A DNA stretch of 64,000 nucleotides from CAVXHQ01 sp963761735 (GTDB lineage: Bacteria > Pseudomonadota > Alphaproteobacteria > Rhodobacterales > Rhodobacteraceae): positions 744,001 to 808,000 of the forward strand of contig CAVXHQ010000005.1 of NCBI GenBank assembly GCA_963761735.1, written 5' to 3'. Below, piece after piece: positions 49,954-58,994 of this stretch (within the stretch, counting starts at the first letter, position 1; each line of letters starts with the position of its first letter). The notes under the pieces were generated by a model, which was not told the DNA's origin, did no database searches, and saw only the letters and a program-made list of their open reading frames with translations. Both the position numbers and the translations under genes were made by a program.

Positions 49954-52135
49954 ATGACCCGCGACAATCGACGGTTGGACCTGCTGCTTCTGGCCGCACT
50001 CGTCAGCTTTGTGCTGGTGCCGTGGTACCGGCTGCGGGGCGGGTTCTTCGGCATGGGCTGGATCCTCGATTTCATCTCCGACGACCGGGCCTGGCCGGGG
50101 ATCGCGCAGCTGTCACAGTGGTGGCTGTGGCCGATCCCGGTGCTGTTGCTGGCCGCCGCAGCCTTGCGGTTTGCGCTGCCGCCCAAGGCGCGGGGCAAGT
50201 GGCTGATCGTCGTCGGCACCGCAGGCCTTGTCTGGCTGATGGCCGAGGGCCTGTCGGTCGGATTGCGCGGCTGGAACTGGGGCGCCCTCGAGGCATTGGG
50301 CCCGGTCGACGGGCAACAGGCCTTCGGGGCGGGGGCCATCGGCGTCGCGCTGTGCTTTGCGGCGATGATCTCCTTCGGGCTGGCAGAGCGTGGCGCGCTC
50401 AAGGGCGATGCCTTCGTGCTGTCGGCGATCACGCTGCTGGTGCTGCTGGTGGCGCTGTTCGTGTTCTATCCGCTGGCGTCGATGTTTACCGGTGCGTTTC
50501 AGGACTACGATGGCTCGTTCACCTCTGCCGGGGTGGCGAACAACATCGTCGACCCGGAGATCTGGTCCTTGGGCTGCCTCACCGGCGCGGGCGGCTGCGG
50601 CGTGGCGTGGCGGACGCTTCTTTCTGGCGATGAGCACCGCGACGGGCACGACGCTGCTCGGCCTTGCCTTCGCGCTCGTCGCCACCCGCACGGCGATGCC
50701 GTTCAAAAGGGGCCTGCGCCTGCTGACTGTGCTGCCGATCATCACGCCGCCTTTCGTGATCGGGCTGTGTCTCACGCTGATGCTCGGGCGCGCGGGCTTC
50801 GTGACCGAGTTCATCGAAAGCATCACCGGCTGGGAACTGGGTCGCTGGATCTATGGGCTGCCGGGGATCTGGCTGGCGCAGATGCTGTCGTTCACGCCCA
50901 TCGCGTTCCTCGTGCTGATCGGCGTTGTCGACGGCGTCAGCCCCTCGATGGAGGAGGCATCGCAGACGATGCGCGCCTCGCGCTGGCGGACGTTCCGCAA
51001 GGTATCGCTGCCGCTGATGGCGCCGGGGATCGCCAATGCGTTCCTGATCGGATTCATCGAATCGATGGCCGATTTCGGCAATCCGCTGGTGCTGGGCGGC
51101 TCTGGCGGGGTTCTCTCGACCGAGATCTTCTTTGCCGTCGTCGGCGCGCAGAACGATCCTGCGCGGGCCGCCGTGCTGGCGACGGTACTGCTCGGTTTCA
51201 CGCTGTCGGCCTTCATGGCGCAGCGCCTGTGGCTGGGCAAACGCAACTTCGCCACCGTGTCGGGCAAGGGCGACGGCGGCACCCACGCCGCCCTGCCGCG
51301 CCGGGTGGCCTGGCCGGTGGGAACCGTGGTGATCGCCTGGTCTGCGTTCACGGTTTTCGTCTATTCGATGATCCTCTTCGGCGGCTTCGTCAAAACCTGG
51401 GGCCTCGATCACTCGCTGACGCTGGAACACTATTCGCGCGCCTTCTCGATCTCTTTCGACGACGGCTGGGCATGGACCGGCGTCGCCTGGAACAGCTTCT
51501 GGACGACGATGGAAATCGCGCTGATCGCGGCCCCCATCACCGCCGCCGTCGGCCTGCTCACCGCGTGGCTGATCGTGCGGCAGAGGTTCCCGGGGCGCGG
51601 CATTTTCGAATTTGCGCTGATGATGAGCTTTGCGATCCCCGGCACCGTCATCGGCATCAGCTATATCATGGCGTTCAACCTGCCCCCGGTGCAGATGACA
51701 GGCACCGCGCTGATCCTGATTTTCTGCTTTGTCTTCCGCAACATGCCTGTCGGGGTGCGGGGCGGCGTGGCGGCGATGGCGCAACTGGACAACTCGCTCG
51801 ACGAGGCATCGCTGACCCTTGGCGCATCCTCGCCCCGCACGCTGCGCCGGGTGATCCTGCCGCTGTTGCGGCCCGCGATCCTTGCCGCGCTGGTGTACAG
51901 TTTCGTCCGCGCCATCACCTCGATTTCCGCGGTGATCTTCCTCGTCAGCGCAAAATACAATATGGCGACGGCCTATATCGTCGGCCTCGTCGAGAACGGC
52001 GAATACGGCATCGCCATCGCCTATTCCTCGGTCCTGATCGTGGTGATGATTTCGGTGATCGGGGTCTTTCAGCTGCTGGTCGGTAACCGCACATTGCGCC
52101 GCACGGCGGCCATACCAAAAAGGGTTCCGGCATGA
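49954..52135 (+). pseudogene. Double-length ABC permease of the FbpB/AfuB type, broken by a one-base insertion
   Basis: From ATG 49954 to about 50616 one frame encodes the first helices (LLLLAALVSFVLVPWYRLRGG...) up to GVAWRT. The expected LALMTATG-type continuation, here FFLAMSTATGTTLLGLAFAL, is in the +1 frame from 50618 and stays open to 52135. One extra base in acgcttc (about 50617) explains it. Joined, the product is about 727 residues with two binding-protein-dependent transport modules, each with an EAA loop (EEASQTMRASRWRTFRKVSLPL; DEASLTLGASSPRTLRRVILPL). Its TGA overlaps the ATPase start. Confidence 0.9.
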
Positions 52136-53188
52136 GCATGACGAAACGCGGGGCCGTCGCCTTCGAAGGTGTCACCAAGAAATTCGGTGATTTCACCGCC
52201 ATTCCCGGACCTGACCCTGCGGATCGAACCGGGCGAGCTGGTGACGCTGCTCGGCCCCTCGGGCTGTGGCAAGACGACGACCCTGCGGATGCTGGCGGGC
52301 CTCGAATCGCCCACCTCGGGGCGGATCGAGATTGGCGGCGAGGATGTCACCCGCCTGCCTGCGAACCGCCGCGACGTGTCGATGGTGTTTCAGTCCTACG
52401 CCCTGTTTCCGCATATGAGCGTGATCCAGAACGTCGCCTACGGCCTCGAATCCGGCGGCATGAAACAGGGGCCGGCAAAGGACGCCGCCGAAAAGGGCCT
52501 CGACCTCGTGGGTCTTGCGGGCATGGGCGCGCGCCTGCCGTCGGAACTGTCGGGCGGTCAGCAACAGCGGGTCGCCGTGGCCCGCGCGCTGGTCCTCGAG
52601 CCGCAGGTGTTGCTGCTGGACGAGCCGCTGTCGAACCTCGACGCCCGCCTGCGCCGCCGGGTGCGCACCGAAATCCGCGAATTGCAGCAGCGTCTCGGGT
52701 TTACGGCCGTTTACGTCACCCACGATCAGGAGGAGGCGCTCGCCGTGTCCGACCGCATCGTCGTGATGCAGGACGGGCGCATCGCGCAGCAGGGCAGCCC
52801 GCGCCAGTTGTACGAACAGCCCGCCTCGGAATTCATCGCCGATTTCATCGGCGAGGCCAACGTCGTGCCCTGCGACGTCGAGACGGTAACGGACGGCACC
52901 GCCACGATCCGCGTCGGCGGCCTGCGACAGTCGGTGCCTGCGCGCGGCGCGGCGCCGGGGTCCGCGAAACTCTCGGTGCGGGGCAATGCGATCGTCGTCA
53001 CGCCGGGCGAGGGGCCGTTCGCGGGAACGGTTGCGTCCTCGGCCTATCTTGGCGATCATATCGAATACGAGGTGACGACCGACATCGGCCTCTTGTTCGT
53101 CATCGACGCCGAAGGCGACACGCCCCTGCCCCCCGGCACCGCCGTCTCGCTCGGGTTTCGCCCGCGCGGCCTCGCCCTTATTTCGTGA
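52132..53188 (+). pseudogene. ABC transporter ATP-binding protein (FbpC/PotA type), frameshifted near its 5' end
   Basis: ATG 52132 starts MSMTKRGAVAFEGVTKKFGDFTAIP in one frame. The rest, PDLTLRIEPGELVTLLGPSGCGKTTTLRML, is in the +1 frame from about 52205, so one C too many lies in attcccgga. The main frame runs to 53188 with Walker A GPSGCGKT, signature LSGGQQQRVAVARAL, Walker B LLLDEPLSNLD, the H-loop TAVYVTHDQEEA and a C-terminal TOBE domain. A shortened product could start at ATG 52169 only with an unrelated N-terminus, so the shift, if real, damages the first beta strand. Confidence 0.9.
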
Positions 53189-53196
53189 AAGCACCC

Positions 53197-54015
53197 ATGG
53201 ACCTGACCTCACGCCTTGCCGCCGCCGAAGACATCGCCGCCCGCGCCGGCGCCCTCGCCCTGCGCTATTTCCACGACCGCGATACCCTGCACATCGAGGC
53301 GAAACGTACGCTTCAGGACATGGTCTCGGAGGCCGACCGCAACGTCGAGACCCTGATCCGCGAGGCCCTGTCGGAGGCGTTCCCCGACGATGCACAACTG
53401 GGCGAGGAACACGGGTTGAGTGCCGGGACGTCGGGCCTCACCTGGGTGATCGACCCGATCGACGGCACCGCACCGTTCCTTGCGGGCCTGCCCGGGTGGT
53501 GCGTGTCGATCGGCGCCTGCGACGCGGACGGCCCGGTGATCGGCGTCATCGTCGCCCCGGTTCTGGACGAGACGTTTACCGCCGCGCGCGGCGTGCCCAC
53601 GCGGCTGAACGGCAAACCGGTGCATGTGGCCGATACGCTCGACCTGACCACGGGCCTGCTGGGGGTCGGCGCGAACGACAGGGTGGCGGCGGACAAGGTT
53701 GGCCTGATGCTGGCCGATCTGATGACCGCGGGCGCAAGCTGGACACGCTATGGATCCGGCGCGCTGATGCTGGCCTATGTCGCCGCGGGGCGGCTGGTTG
53801 GCTATGTCGAGCCGCGGATGTGCGCCTGGGACTGCATGGCCGCCTATTGCCTGATCGAACAGGCCGGCGGTGTGGTGTTGCCGTTTCCACAAGACCACCG
53901 GATCGCAGACGCCGCACCCGTCGTCGGCGCACGTCCCGGCACCTTCGACGAGGTGCTGCGGCTGACGCGGGCGGACGATTTTGCCTATTGGGAAAAGGCG
54001 GCACCGGCCCCCTGA
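53197..54015 (+). CDS. Inositol-monophosphatase-family phosphatase
   Basis: 272 residues from ATG 53197, 8 nt after the ATPase gene. The Mg2+-dependent IMPase site is visible: 'MVSEADRNVETLIREAL', GEEHG, the metal-binding WVIDPIDGTAPFLAGLPGW and the C-terminal 'CAWDCMAAYCLIEQAGGVV'. Family members hydrolyse inositol phosphates, histidinol phosphate, fructose-1,6-bisphosphate or adenosine bisphosphate. Co-transcription with an FbpABC-type importer suggests it removes phosphate from the imported compound (inference). The stop codon lies within a 13-bp tandem array. Confidence 0.88.
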   Translation: MDLTSRLAAAEDIAARAGALALRYFHDRDTLHIEAKRTLQDMVSEADRNVETLIREALSEAFPDDAQLGEEHGLSAGTSGLTWVIDPIDGTAPFLAGLPGWCVSIGACDADGPVIGVIVAPVLDETFTAARGVPTRLNGKPVHVADTLDLTTGLLGVGANDRVAADKVGLMLADLMTAGASWTRYGSGALMLAYVAAGRLVGYVEPRMCAWDCMAAYCLIEQAGGVVLPFPQDHRIADAAPVVGARPGTFDEVLRLTRADDFAYWEKAAPAP

Positions 54016-54046
54016 TCGGGCCCCCTGATCGGGCCCCCTGATCGGG
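54008..54046. repeat. Perfect 13-bp triple repeat over the stop of the IMPase-family gene
   Basis: ccccctgatcggg three times, at 54008-54020, 54021-54033 and 54034-54046. The first copy holds the TGA stop (54013-54015). The flanking gggcccc makes each junction palindromic, so the array may also act as a terminator. Confidence 0.92.
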
Positions 54047-54402
54047 CCCATGGGCGAGGGGGCAACTGTCACGGCAACCGACGCGTCGGTCGGAAAGGGC
54101 CGTGGTGCAGTTGTCAGGACGAACCCAGAACCCTCTGCCGTCGCCAACCTACTTCAGGAACTGGAGGATTGGAAAGCGCACCTTCGGTCCGAGCCGGAGG
54201 TGATCCACAAATTTCGTGCATCCAGTGAGGCTGCAATTGTGGAGCATCGACAACCGATGCGTCGGCCTCGACCGTCGCCTACTCGTTCTGGGCCGATGCT
54301 ATGAGGATGCTCGGAGACGCTTTCGATGCCGCTTCTGGTCAGGTCAACGACGCGAGTTCTAAGCAGTGCCATAGGTGGCCTCGGCATAATACGACCCGGG
54401 AT
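54047..54402. other. Start of the mobile zone, unrecognised fragments
   Basis: 356 bp. One frame from 54050 reads LLQELEDWKAHLRSEPEV and a shifted frame continues TDASASTVAYSFWADAMRML, so this may be a decayed gene, but I recognise no family. It precedes mobC, where an oriT would be expected; no nic-like consensus could be assigned. Confidence 0.35.
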
Positions 54403-54790
54403 CGTCCGCGTGTGACAGGACGTGTGTCGCCGGACGATCATGACAGACCGACTGCGCTGGCCGATGGGATGGCGTTGAGTACTTACCTAAGGCCAAAGGC
54501 GCCAGACGATAAGCCGCCGCGCGTCCGGGCTGGCGATCGAGGATCGTGAGTCGATTGGTCAACTTCTTGGCATGCTCGGGCAATCCCGTATCGCGAACAC
54601 TCTGAACCAACTCGCCCACCATGTTAGTCTCGGCGCTCTGCCGGTGAACGACCAGACGCAGATGCAGATAGATGAGGCCTATGCCTTCGTTCTGACCTTT
54701 CGCGCGCCCTCGGTGCGAGCGCTCGGGATGAAGGGATGGCTCTCAAGGGCAACCGGCGTGGGTCCAGGCCCGATCTGGCGCTGCACCTGA
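54403..54790 (+). pseudogene. mobC: Mobilization protein MobC remnant, frameshifted
   Basis: The first part, ending ALADGMALSTYLRPKAPDDKP, is in one frame. The second part, LAIEDRESIGQLLGMLGQSRI followed by ANTLNQLAHHV and IDEAYAFVLTFRAPSVRALGMKG, is in the next frame, with the change at about 54520-54530. This is the MobC pattern: an N-terminal ribbon-helix-helix-like part, then L-G-x-S/N-R-I-x-N-x-L-N-Q-L/I-A. MobC assists the relaxase at oriT. Its end overlaps the relaxase start, as in intact mobilization operons. Confidence 0.75.
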
Positions 54791-55923
54791 TGAATATCGG
54801 CGACAACGAACACGCCTTTCTGCACGATCTGCGCGGGTTCGTGGCCGACGATCTGCCGGGGGCGTTCCAGGACAGCGAGGTTGTTTCCGTGGGAACGAAG
54901 TGTCCGCAGCATCTCATTTCGCCAAGCTTGAACCCGCCGCCCGAGGCGGAGGTCTCCATCGAGGCGTTCGAAGCCACCATCGACGATATCGAGGCTAAGA
55001 TGGGGCTGACAGGCCAACCCCGCGCCATCGTGTTCCACGAGAAAAAGACGCGGTGACACGCTCATTGCGATTGGTCGCGGACCGACCCGGTGCGGATGCG
55101 GCCGGGCCTGCCGGAGGGCTTGCCAGGCATCGATGGGGCCGCCGCGTCGTTGCGAAAGGAACAGCCGACACGCCGCGCTCCAGATCAGAAGGAACAGAGT
55201 GCCAAGCTCGACGTGATGGTCGTGCGTCAGCGTGCCGAACGTACTGGGCTGACCAGGCTGCACGACGACAGGGTAACGGCAGAACGGCACGCGCGGCGGG
55301 CCGGGATGTCCTTGCGGGTCCGGGCGGTCTGGAGCAAAATAACCGGGCGGTCTGACAAGCATGTCGCCCGTATGTGCCGGAGCGCCGATGCCTGCACCGC
55401 CCGTGATCGGCGCGACGTCGACGCTCTCGTTGAAAAGCATCTCTCGGAACGGTGGACGCGACAGGCGGAGATGTCACATGCGGCAGCGTTCCAGAAGATG
55501 CAGGACGACCTGTTCCGACGGGCATCCGCTGACCTGGCGCCCTCTGATCCGCGACAGCGACTGGTCTTGTCTGACGATACCGATCTTCCGGTGATGGTTG
55601 CTATCGAGTTGCGACCAGACGTTCTTTTGGATCAGCTTACGGAAACGTCCGGGACCTTCTCGGACCGTGATATCTCCTCATTGTTAGGCAAGGTGTCGGA
55701 CGATCCCGCGTGCTGTGACTGGATCACAAAACGAGTGATGGTTTCGCCCGATCTGGTTTCCGTCTCGTCCGATACGGGAAACCGATACACCTCCCGCGCC
55801 AATCAGCTGGTGCAGCACGACATGATGGCAATTGCCAGGGATCTGTCGCAGCGCAGGAATTTCCGAGTTGCCGATCATCGTCTTCACGGTGCCAAAGAGA
55901 CGAAGAATGCCGAACTCCCCTAG
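54736..55923 (+). pseudogene. MobA/TraA-type conjugative relaxase remnant with an in-frame stop and internal deletion
   Basis: Begins MALKGNRRGSRPDLALHLMN, then DNEHAFLHDLRGFVADDLPGA, the start of MobA/MobL relaxases. An in-frame TGA at 55054-55056 replaces a likely CGA arginine: HEKKTR-stop-HAHCDWSRTDP carries the H-x-H metal motif of the nickase directly after the stop. After about 12 more residues the sequence jumps to the C-terminal coiled part (KEQSAKLDVMVVRQRAERTGL, MSLRVRAVWSKITGR) and a TraA-like segment (TFSDRDISSLLGKVSDDPAC, RYTSRANQLVQHDMM), so much of the middle is missing. It is cut at about 55920 by the IS481-type element. Confidence 0.78.
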
Positions 55924-56627
55924 GTGTTCAGTCCCGGCATCTGGTGGGTCGGATTTAGGATGAATCTGTCCGGCTCGGATGTCCAGATCTTGCAGATGTA
56001 TTCGTAGGGCGTGAGGCCGCCGAGGGTCTTGAGCCTTCGCGCGTAGTTGTAGGCCGCCATGAAGTCACCAAGGTGGGTGCGCAGCTGATCGTGGCTGTCG
56101 TAATGGTAACGCTTCACGGTCGCCTCCTTGATCGTTCGGTTCATTCGCTCGACCTGGCCATTGGTCCACGGATGGTTTGGCTTTGTCAGGCGGTGCTCGA
56201 TCCCGTTGGCCTCGCAGATCATGTCGAAGCGCATCTGCCGCGAGTATGCCGTGTTCCTGTTCCGCGGCTGCTCGGCGAACTGGATGCCGTTGTCCGTCAG
56301 GATGGTGTGGACGTGATACGGCACGGCCTCGAGCATGTGCTGGAGGAACTCCCACGCCGTCTTCCGGTCGGCTTTCTCAACGAGCTGGGTCACGGCAAAC
56401 TTGCTGGTCCGGTCAATGCCCACGAAGAGGTAGAGCTTTCCTTCCGCGGTCTGCACCTCCGCAATGTCGATATGAAAGAAGCCGATCGGATAGCGCTTGA
56501 ATTTCTGTCGCTTCGGTTTGTCCCCCTCGACGTCCGGCAGGCGGGATATGCCGTGCCGCTGCAAGCACCGGTGCAGGGCCGACCGCGTCAGGTGCGGGAT
56601 CGTCGGTTGCAGGGCATAAAGGCAATC
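55920..56627 (-). pseudogene. IS481-family transposase, 5'-truncated
   Basis: About 235 residues remain, from DCLYALQPTIPHLTRSALHRC to the end 'HQMPGLNT'. The DDE catalytic core is present: FHIDIAEVQTAEGKLYLFV, then VHTILTDNGIQFAE and the late E in TNGQVERMNRTIKEATV. The N-terminal DNA-binding domain is lost at the IS21 junction. The open frame continues to 57134, but that part is only antisense to istA. Confidence 0.85.
55925..56627 (-). mobile_element. Truncated IS481-family insertion sequence
   Basis: The terminal sequence tgttcagtcccggcatctgg starts at 55925, next to the transposase stop. The element extends right to about 56627, where its transposase is cut in CLYALQPTIPHLTRS and joins IS21 sequence. 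The far end, with the helix-turn-helix part of the transposase, is missing. Confidence 0.8.
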
Positions 56628-57263
56628 GTGGTGAACCCGAAGCTGCATGCCTTTGCCCGGCACTGGGGCTTTCAGGTAAAGGCCTGCGCGCCGTATCGAC
56701 CCCGGACGAAGGGCAAGGACGAGCGCGGCGTCGGCTACGTGAAGGGCAACGCGATCGCGGGGCGTGCCTTCGAGAGCTTTGCCGCGCTGGAAGCTCATCT
56801 GGTGCAATGGACCCGCCAGATCGCCGACCTGCGGGTCCATGGCACCACAGGCGAAGCCCCGGGCCTGCGCTTCGCGCGTGACGAAGCCGGTCACCTGAAG
56901 CCCCTCCAGCACTGCGGCTCGTTCATGGCGACGCGCGAACTGAGCCGACGCGTCGCACCTGACTGTGCAGTGGAGATGGACACGAATGCCTACTCGGTCC
57001 CATGGCGCTTGATCGGCGAGCGGGTCCGCGTGCTGGTCACGGCTGAGACGGTGCGGGTTACCCATGCCGGCGTCGAGGTCGCCTGCCACCGGCGCAGCGC
57101 CGGCCGCCGCGGTCGGATCATCGACCCTGTCCACTTTGCCGGGGTGGCAGGTTCAGCGGGCCGCGCCAGGACACCTGCTGACGGGGTTGAGGCGCTGATC
57201 GGGGTGTCGGCACTGCTGCGCCCCCTCGCCGAGTATGAGGCTGTCGCCGGAGGGGCCTGGTGA
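56628..57263 (+). pseudogene. istA: IS21 transposase IstA, 5'-truncated
   Basis: About 211 residues of the C-terminal part: VVNPKLHAFARHWGFQVKAC, then PRTKGKDERGVGYVKGNAI, which includes the last acidic residue of the DDE triad, and 'TRELSRRVAPDCAVEMDTNAYSVPWRLIG'. The first two catalytic aspartates and the helix-turn-helix region are missing. The stop overlaps istB (TGATG). The frame continues upstream to 56073 only as antisense of the IS481 transposase. Confidence 0.85.
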
Positions 57264-58060
57264 TGGGCGTGCATACGCAGGACGACCTTGACCGGATGCT
57301 CACGCGACTGAAGTTGACGGCGATGAGGGATCAGCTCGACAGTCTGCTGGACGAAGCCGTTCGGGGGGAGATGACGCTGCGCGATGCGCTGGCCTTTCTG
57401 TGCGAGCGCGAGATCGCCCGCAAAGACCAGCGCCGCATCGACATGAGTTTTGGGCTGGCGAAGTTCCCGTTCGTGCGGGACCTTGGCGGCTTCGACTTCG
57501 CCGCTCAGCCCTCGATCGACCGTTCGCAGATCCGCGACCTTGCCACGGGGCGCTTCATCGCCAACGGCGACGCGCTCCTGTTGCTGGGCCCTCCCGGCGT
57601 CGGCAAGTCGCATCTGGCCGTGGCGCTTGGTCGCGAGGCAATCGTCGCCGGCTACACGGTGCTCTTCACCGGCGCGATGGAACTGGTGGCGAACCTGGCC
57701 AAGGCGCAATCCGAGAACCGCCTTGAAGAGAGGCTGACACACTACGCCAAGCCGAAGCTGCTGATCGTGGACGAACTCGGTTACCTGCCGCTGGAGCCCG
57801 ATGCCGCGCATCTGTTCTTCCAGCTCGTCTCACGACGCTACGAGCGCGGCGCCCTGCTCGTCACATCGAACCGCGCGGTCGGCGAATGGGGCACCGTCTT
57901 CGGTGACGCGGTCGTCGCCACCGCGATCCTTGATCGGCTGCTGCACCACAGTCACGTCGTCACGATCCGGGGCGACAGCTATCGCCTCCGCGAAAAGCGT
58001 CGCAGCGGGCTTTTGCAAAAGCCCGCTGCGACGACCGAAACCATCACTGCATCAACCTGA
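57260..58060 (+). CDS. istB: IS21 helper ATPase IstB
   Basis: 266 residues, apparently complete. DnaA/DnaC-like AAA+ ATPase with Walker A LLGPPGVGKSHLAVAL, Walker B KLLIVDELGYLPLE and sensor 1 LLVTSNRAVGEWG. IstB directs IstA to target DNA. Since istA is truncated, the element cannot transpose on its own. Confidence 0.93.
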   Translation: MMGVHTQDDLDRMLTRLKLTAMRDQLDSLLDEAVRGEMTLRDALAFLCEREIARKDQRRIDMSFGLAKFPFVRDLGGFDFAAQPSIDRSQIRDLATGRFIANGDALLLLGPPGVGKSHLAVALGREAIVAGYTVLFTGAMELVANLAKAQSENRLEERLTHYAKPKLLIVDELGYLPLEPDAAHLFFQLVSRRYERGALLVTSNRAVGEWGTVFGDAVVATAILDRLLHHSHVVTIRGDSYRLREKRRSGLLQKPAATTETITAST

Positions 58061-58120
58061 AGGTGGGCCAGTTCTTCATGTCGCCCTAGGGCCAGATCCG
58101 AATGTCGCTGGACACCGAAT

Positions 58121-58531
58121 ACTGAACGTCAGGAAATAGCACGACGTTTTCAAGAAGACGCAGACACACGGGTTCTGATTGCGAACCCAGCGGCTGCCGG
58201 CACTGGTTTCACCTTCACCGCCGCCAGCTTCACAATATACGAGTCGCTATCCTGGCGCTACGATCACTATGCGCAAAGTCAGGACCGCAACCATCGCATT
58301 GGGCAGACTGAGCCCGTCACCTATATGAGGCTGCTCGCAGCCGACACGATAGAGGAAGCTGTCGTAATCGCGCTGGAACGTAAATCCGCGCTAGCACGTG
58401 GATTGCTTGGCGATGAGGGGGCGGACGCATCAGTGGCACAGTTGTCACAGGCCGAAATGTGTGAATTGCTTGCGAACAATCGCCTTCCTGAAAGGGAAGT
58501 AGCAGACCACACCACAATGGTGCTTTCTTAA
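58121..58531 (+). pseudogene. C-terminal fragment of an SNF2-family helicase
   Basis: The open frame from the IS21 right end reads ERQEIARRFQEDADTRVLIA, then NPAAAGTGFTFTAASFTIY, and 'QSQDRNHRIGQTEPVTYMRLLA', which is motif VI of SNF2 helicases, and ends GLLGDEG...LS. The N-terminal ATPase lobe is missing and does not lie on the other side of the IS elements, so the region has been rearranged. The helicase was probably part of a defence or mobile-element gene set. Codon use is more A+T-rich than the chromosome. Confidence 0.82.
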
Positions 58532-58803
58532 ACTATGCTACGGATCACGTCGAAGCAGCGCCCAAATGGTATATCCCGTATTTGAGCTGGGGACACAAAG
58601 CTATCGTCGTATTGCCAGAGATTGGCGGCAAGGCGATACTCTGCTGGTGGAGGAAGAATGGGATACGTCGGCGGTTGGTGCATGGTTTAAGGCGCGCGCT
58701 TTAGGTTTGTGGCCATCTGAGCAGGTTAGTGATCGCCCTTGGCGTTCTCTGTGAATACAGACCACGAAGCGAACTGACAGTAACCCCCTCAAAACAAAGG
58801 AAA
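58532..58803. other. A+T-richer stretch between the helicase fragment and tRNA-Leu
   Basis: 272 bp. One frame (58566-58754) encodes a 62-residue peptide, MVYPVFELGTQSYRRIARDW..., rich in tryptophan, which I cannot assign. It may be the remains of another foreign gene. Confidence 0.3.
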
Positions 58804-58889
58804 TGGTGCGGGCGGTGGGAGTCGAACCCACACGGGCATACGCCCAACAGATTTTAAGTCTGGTATGTCTACCATTCCATCACGCCCGC
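58804..58889 (-). tRNA. tRNA-Leu (anticodon UAA)
   Basis: Read on the minus strand the gene starts gcgggcgtgatggaatgg and has the anticodon loop acttaaaat with TAA. It has a long class II variable arm, the T-loop ggttcgactcc, and ends cgcccgcacca with CCA encoded. Acceptor pairing gcgggcg/cgcccgc is perfect. It bounds the mobile zone on its 3' side; 105 bp beyond its 5' end lies a copy of its first 41 nt. Confidence 0.95.
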
Positions 58890-58994
58890 ATCTGGCGTTG
58901 TCTTCAATTTTCAGTTTCGGGCCTATATCGGGCCTGAAAACAGTCTCTTAGTCGCAACGCCTTGTTCCGTATGCATATTTCACTACAGACTCAA

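Larger units (their letters stand above)
56625..58113 (+). mobile_element. IS21-family insertion sequence, left-truncated
   Basis: The right part of an IS21 element: the C-terminal half of istA, complete istB, and a right end (gggccagttcttcatgtcgc ... gccagatccgaatgtcgctggaca) finishing near 58113. The left end and the catalytic half of istA are absent; the break at about 56622-56631 abuts the truncated IS481. Confidence 0.8.

Noticed and set aside
54300..54420. oriT of the mobilizable element
   Set aside because: The position upstream of mobC is right, but I could not match a nic consensus or a convincing inverted repeat.
55920..57134. Single 404-residue transposase on the minus strand
   Set aside because: Only the part up to about 56627 resembles IS481 transposase; the remainder is antisense to istA, so the long frame is a junction artefact.
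56073..57263. Single 396-residue IstA on the plus strand
   Set aside because: Only the part from about 56628 is IstA; the rest is antisense to the IS481 transposase.
58566..58754. 62-residue protein gene before tRNA-Leu
   Set aside because: No ribosome-binding site, no family resemblance, and it lies in a decayed zone; noted only as part of the region.
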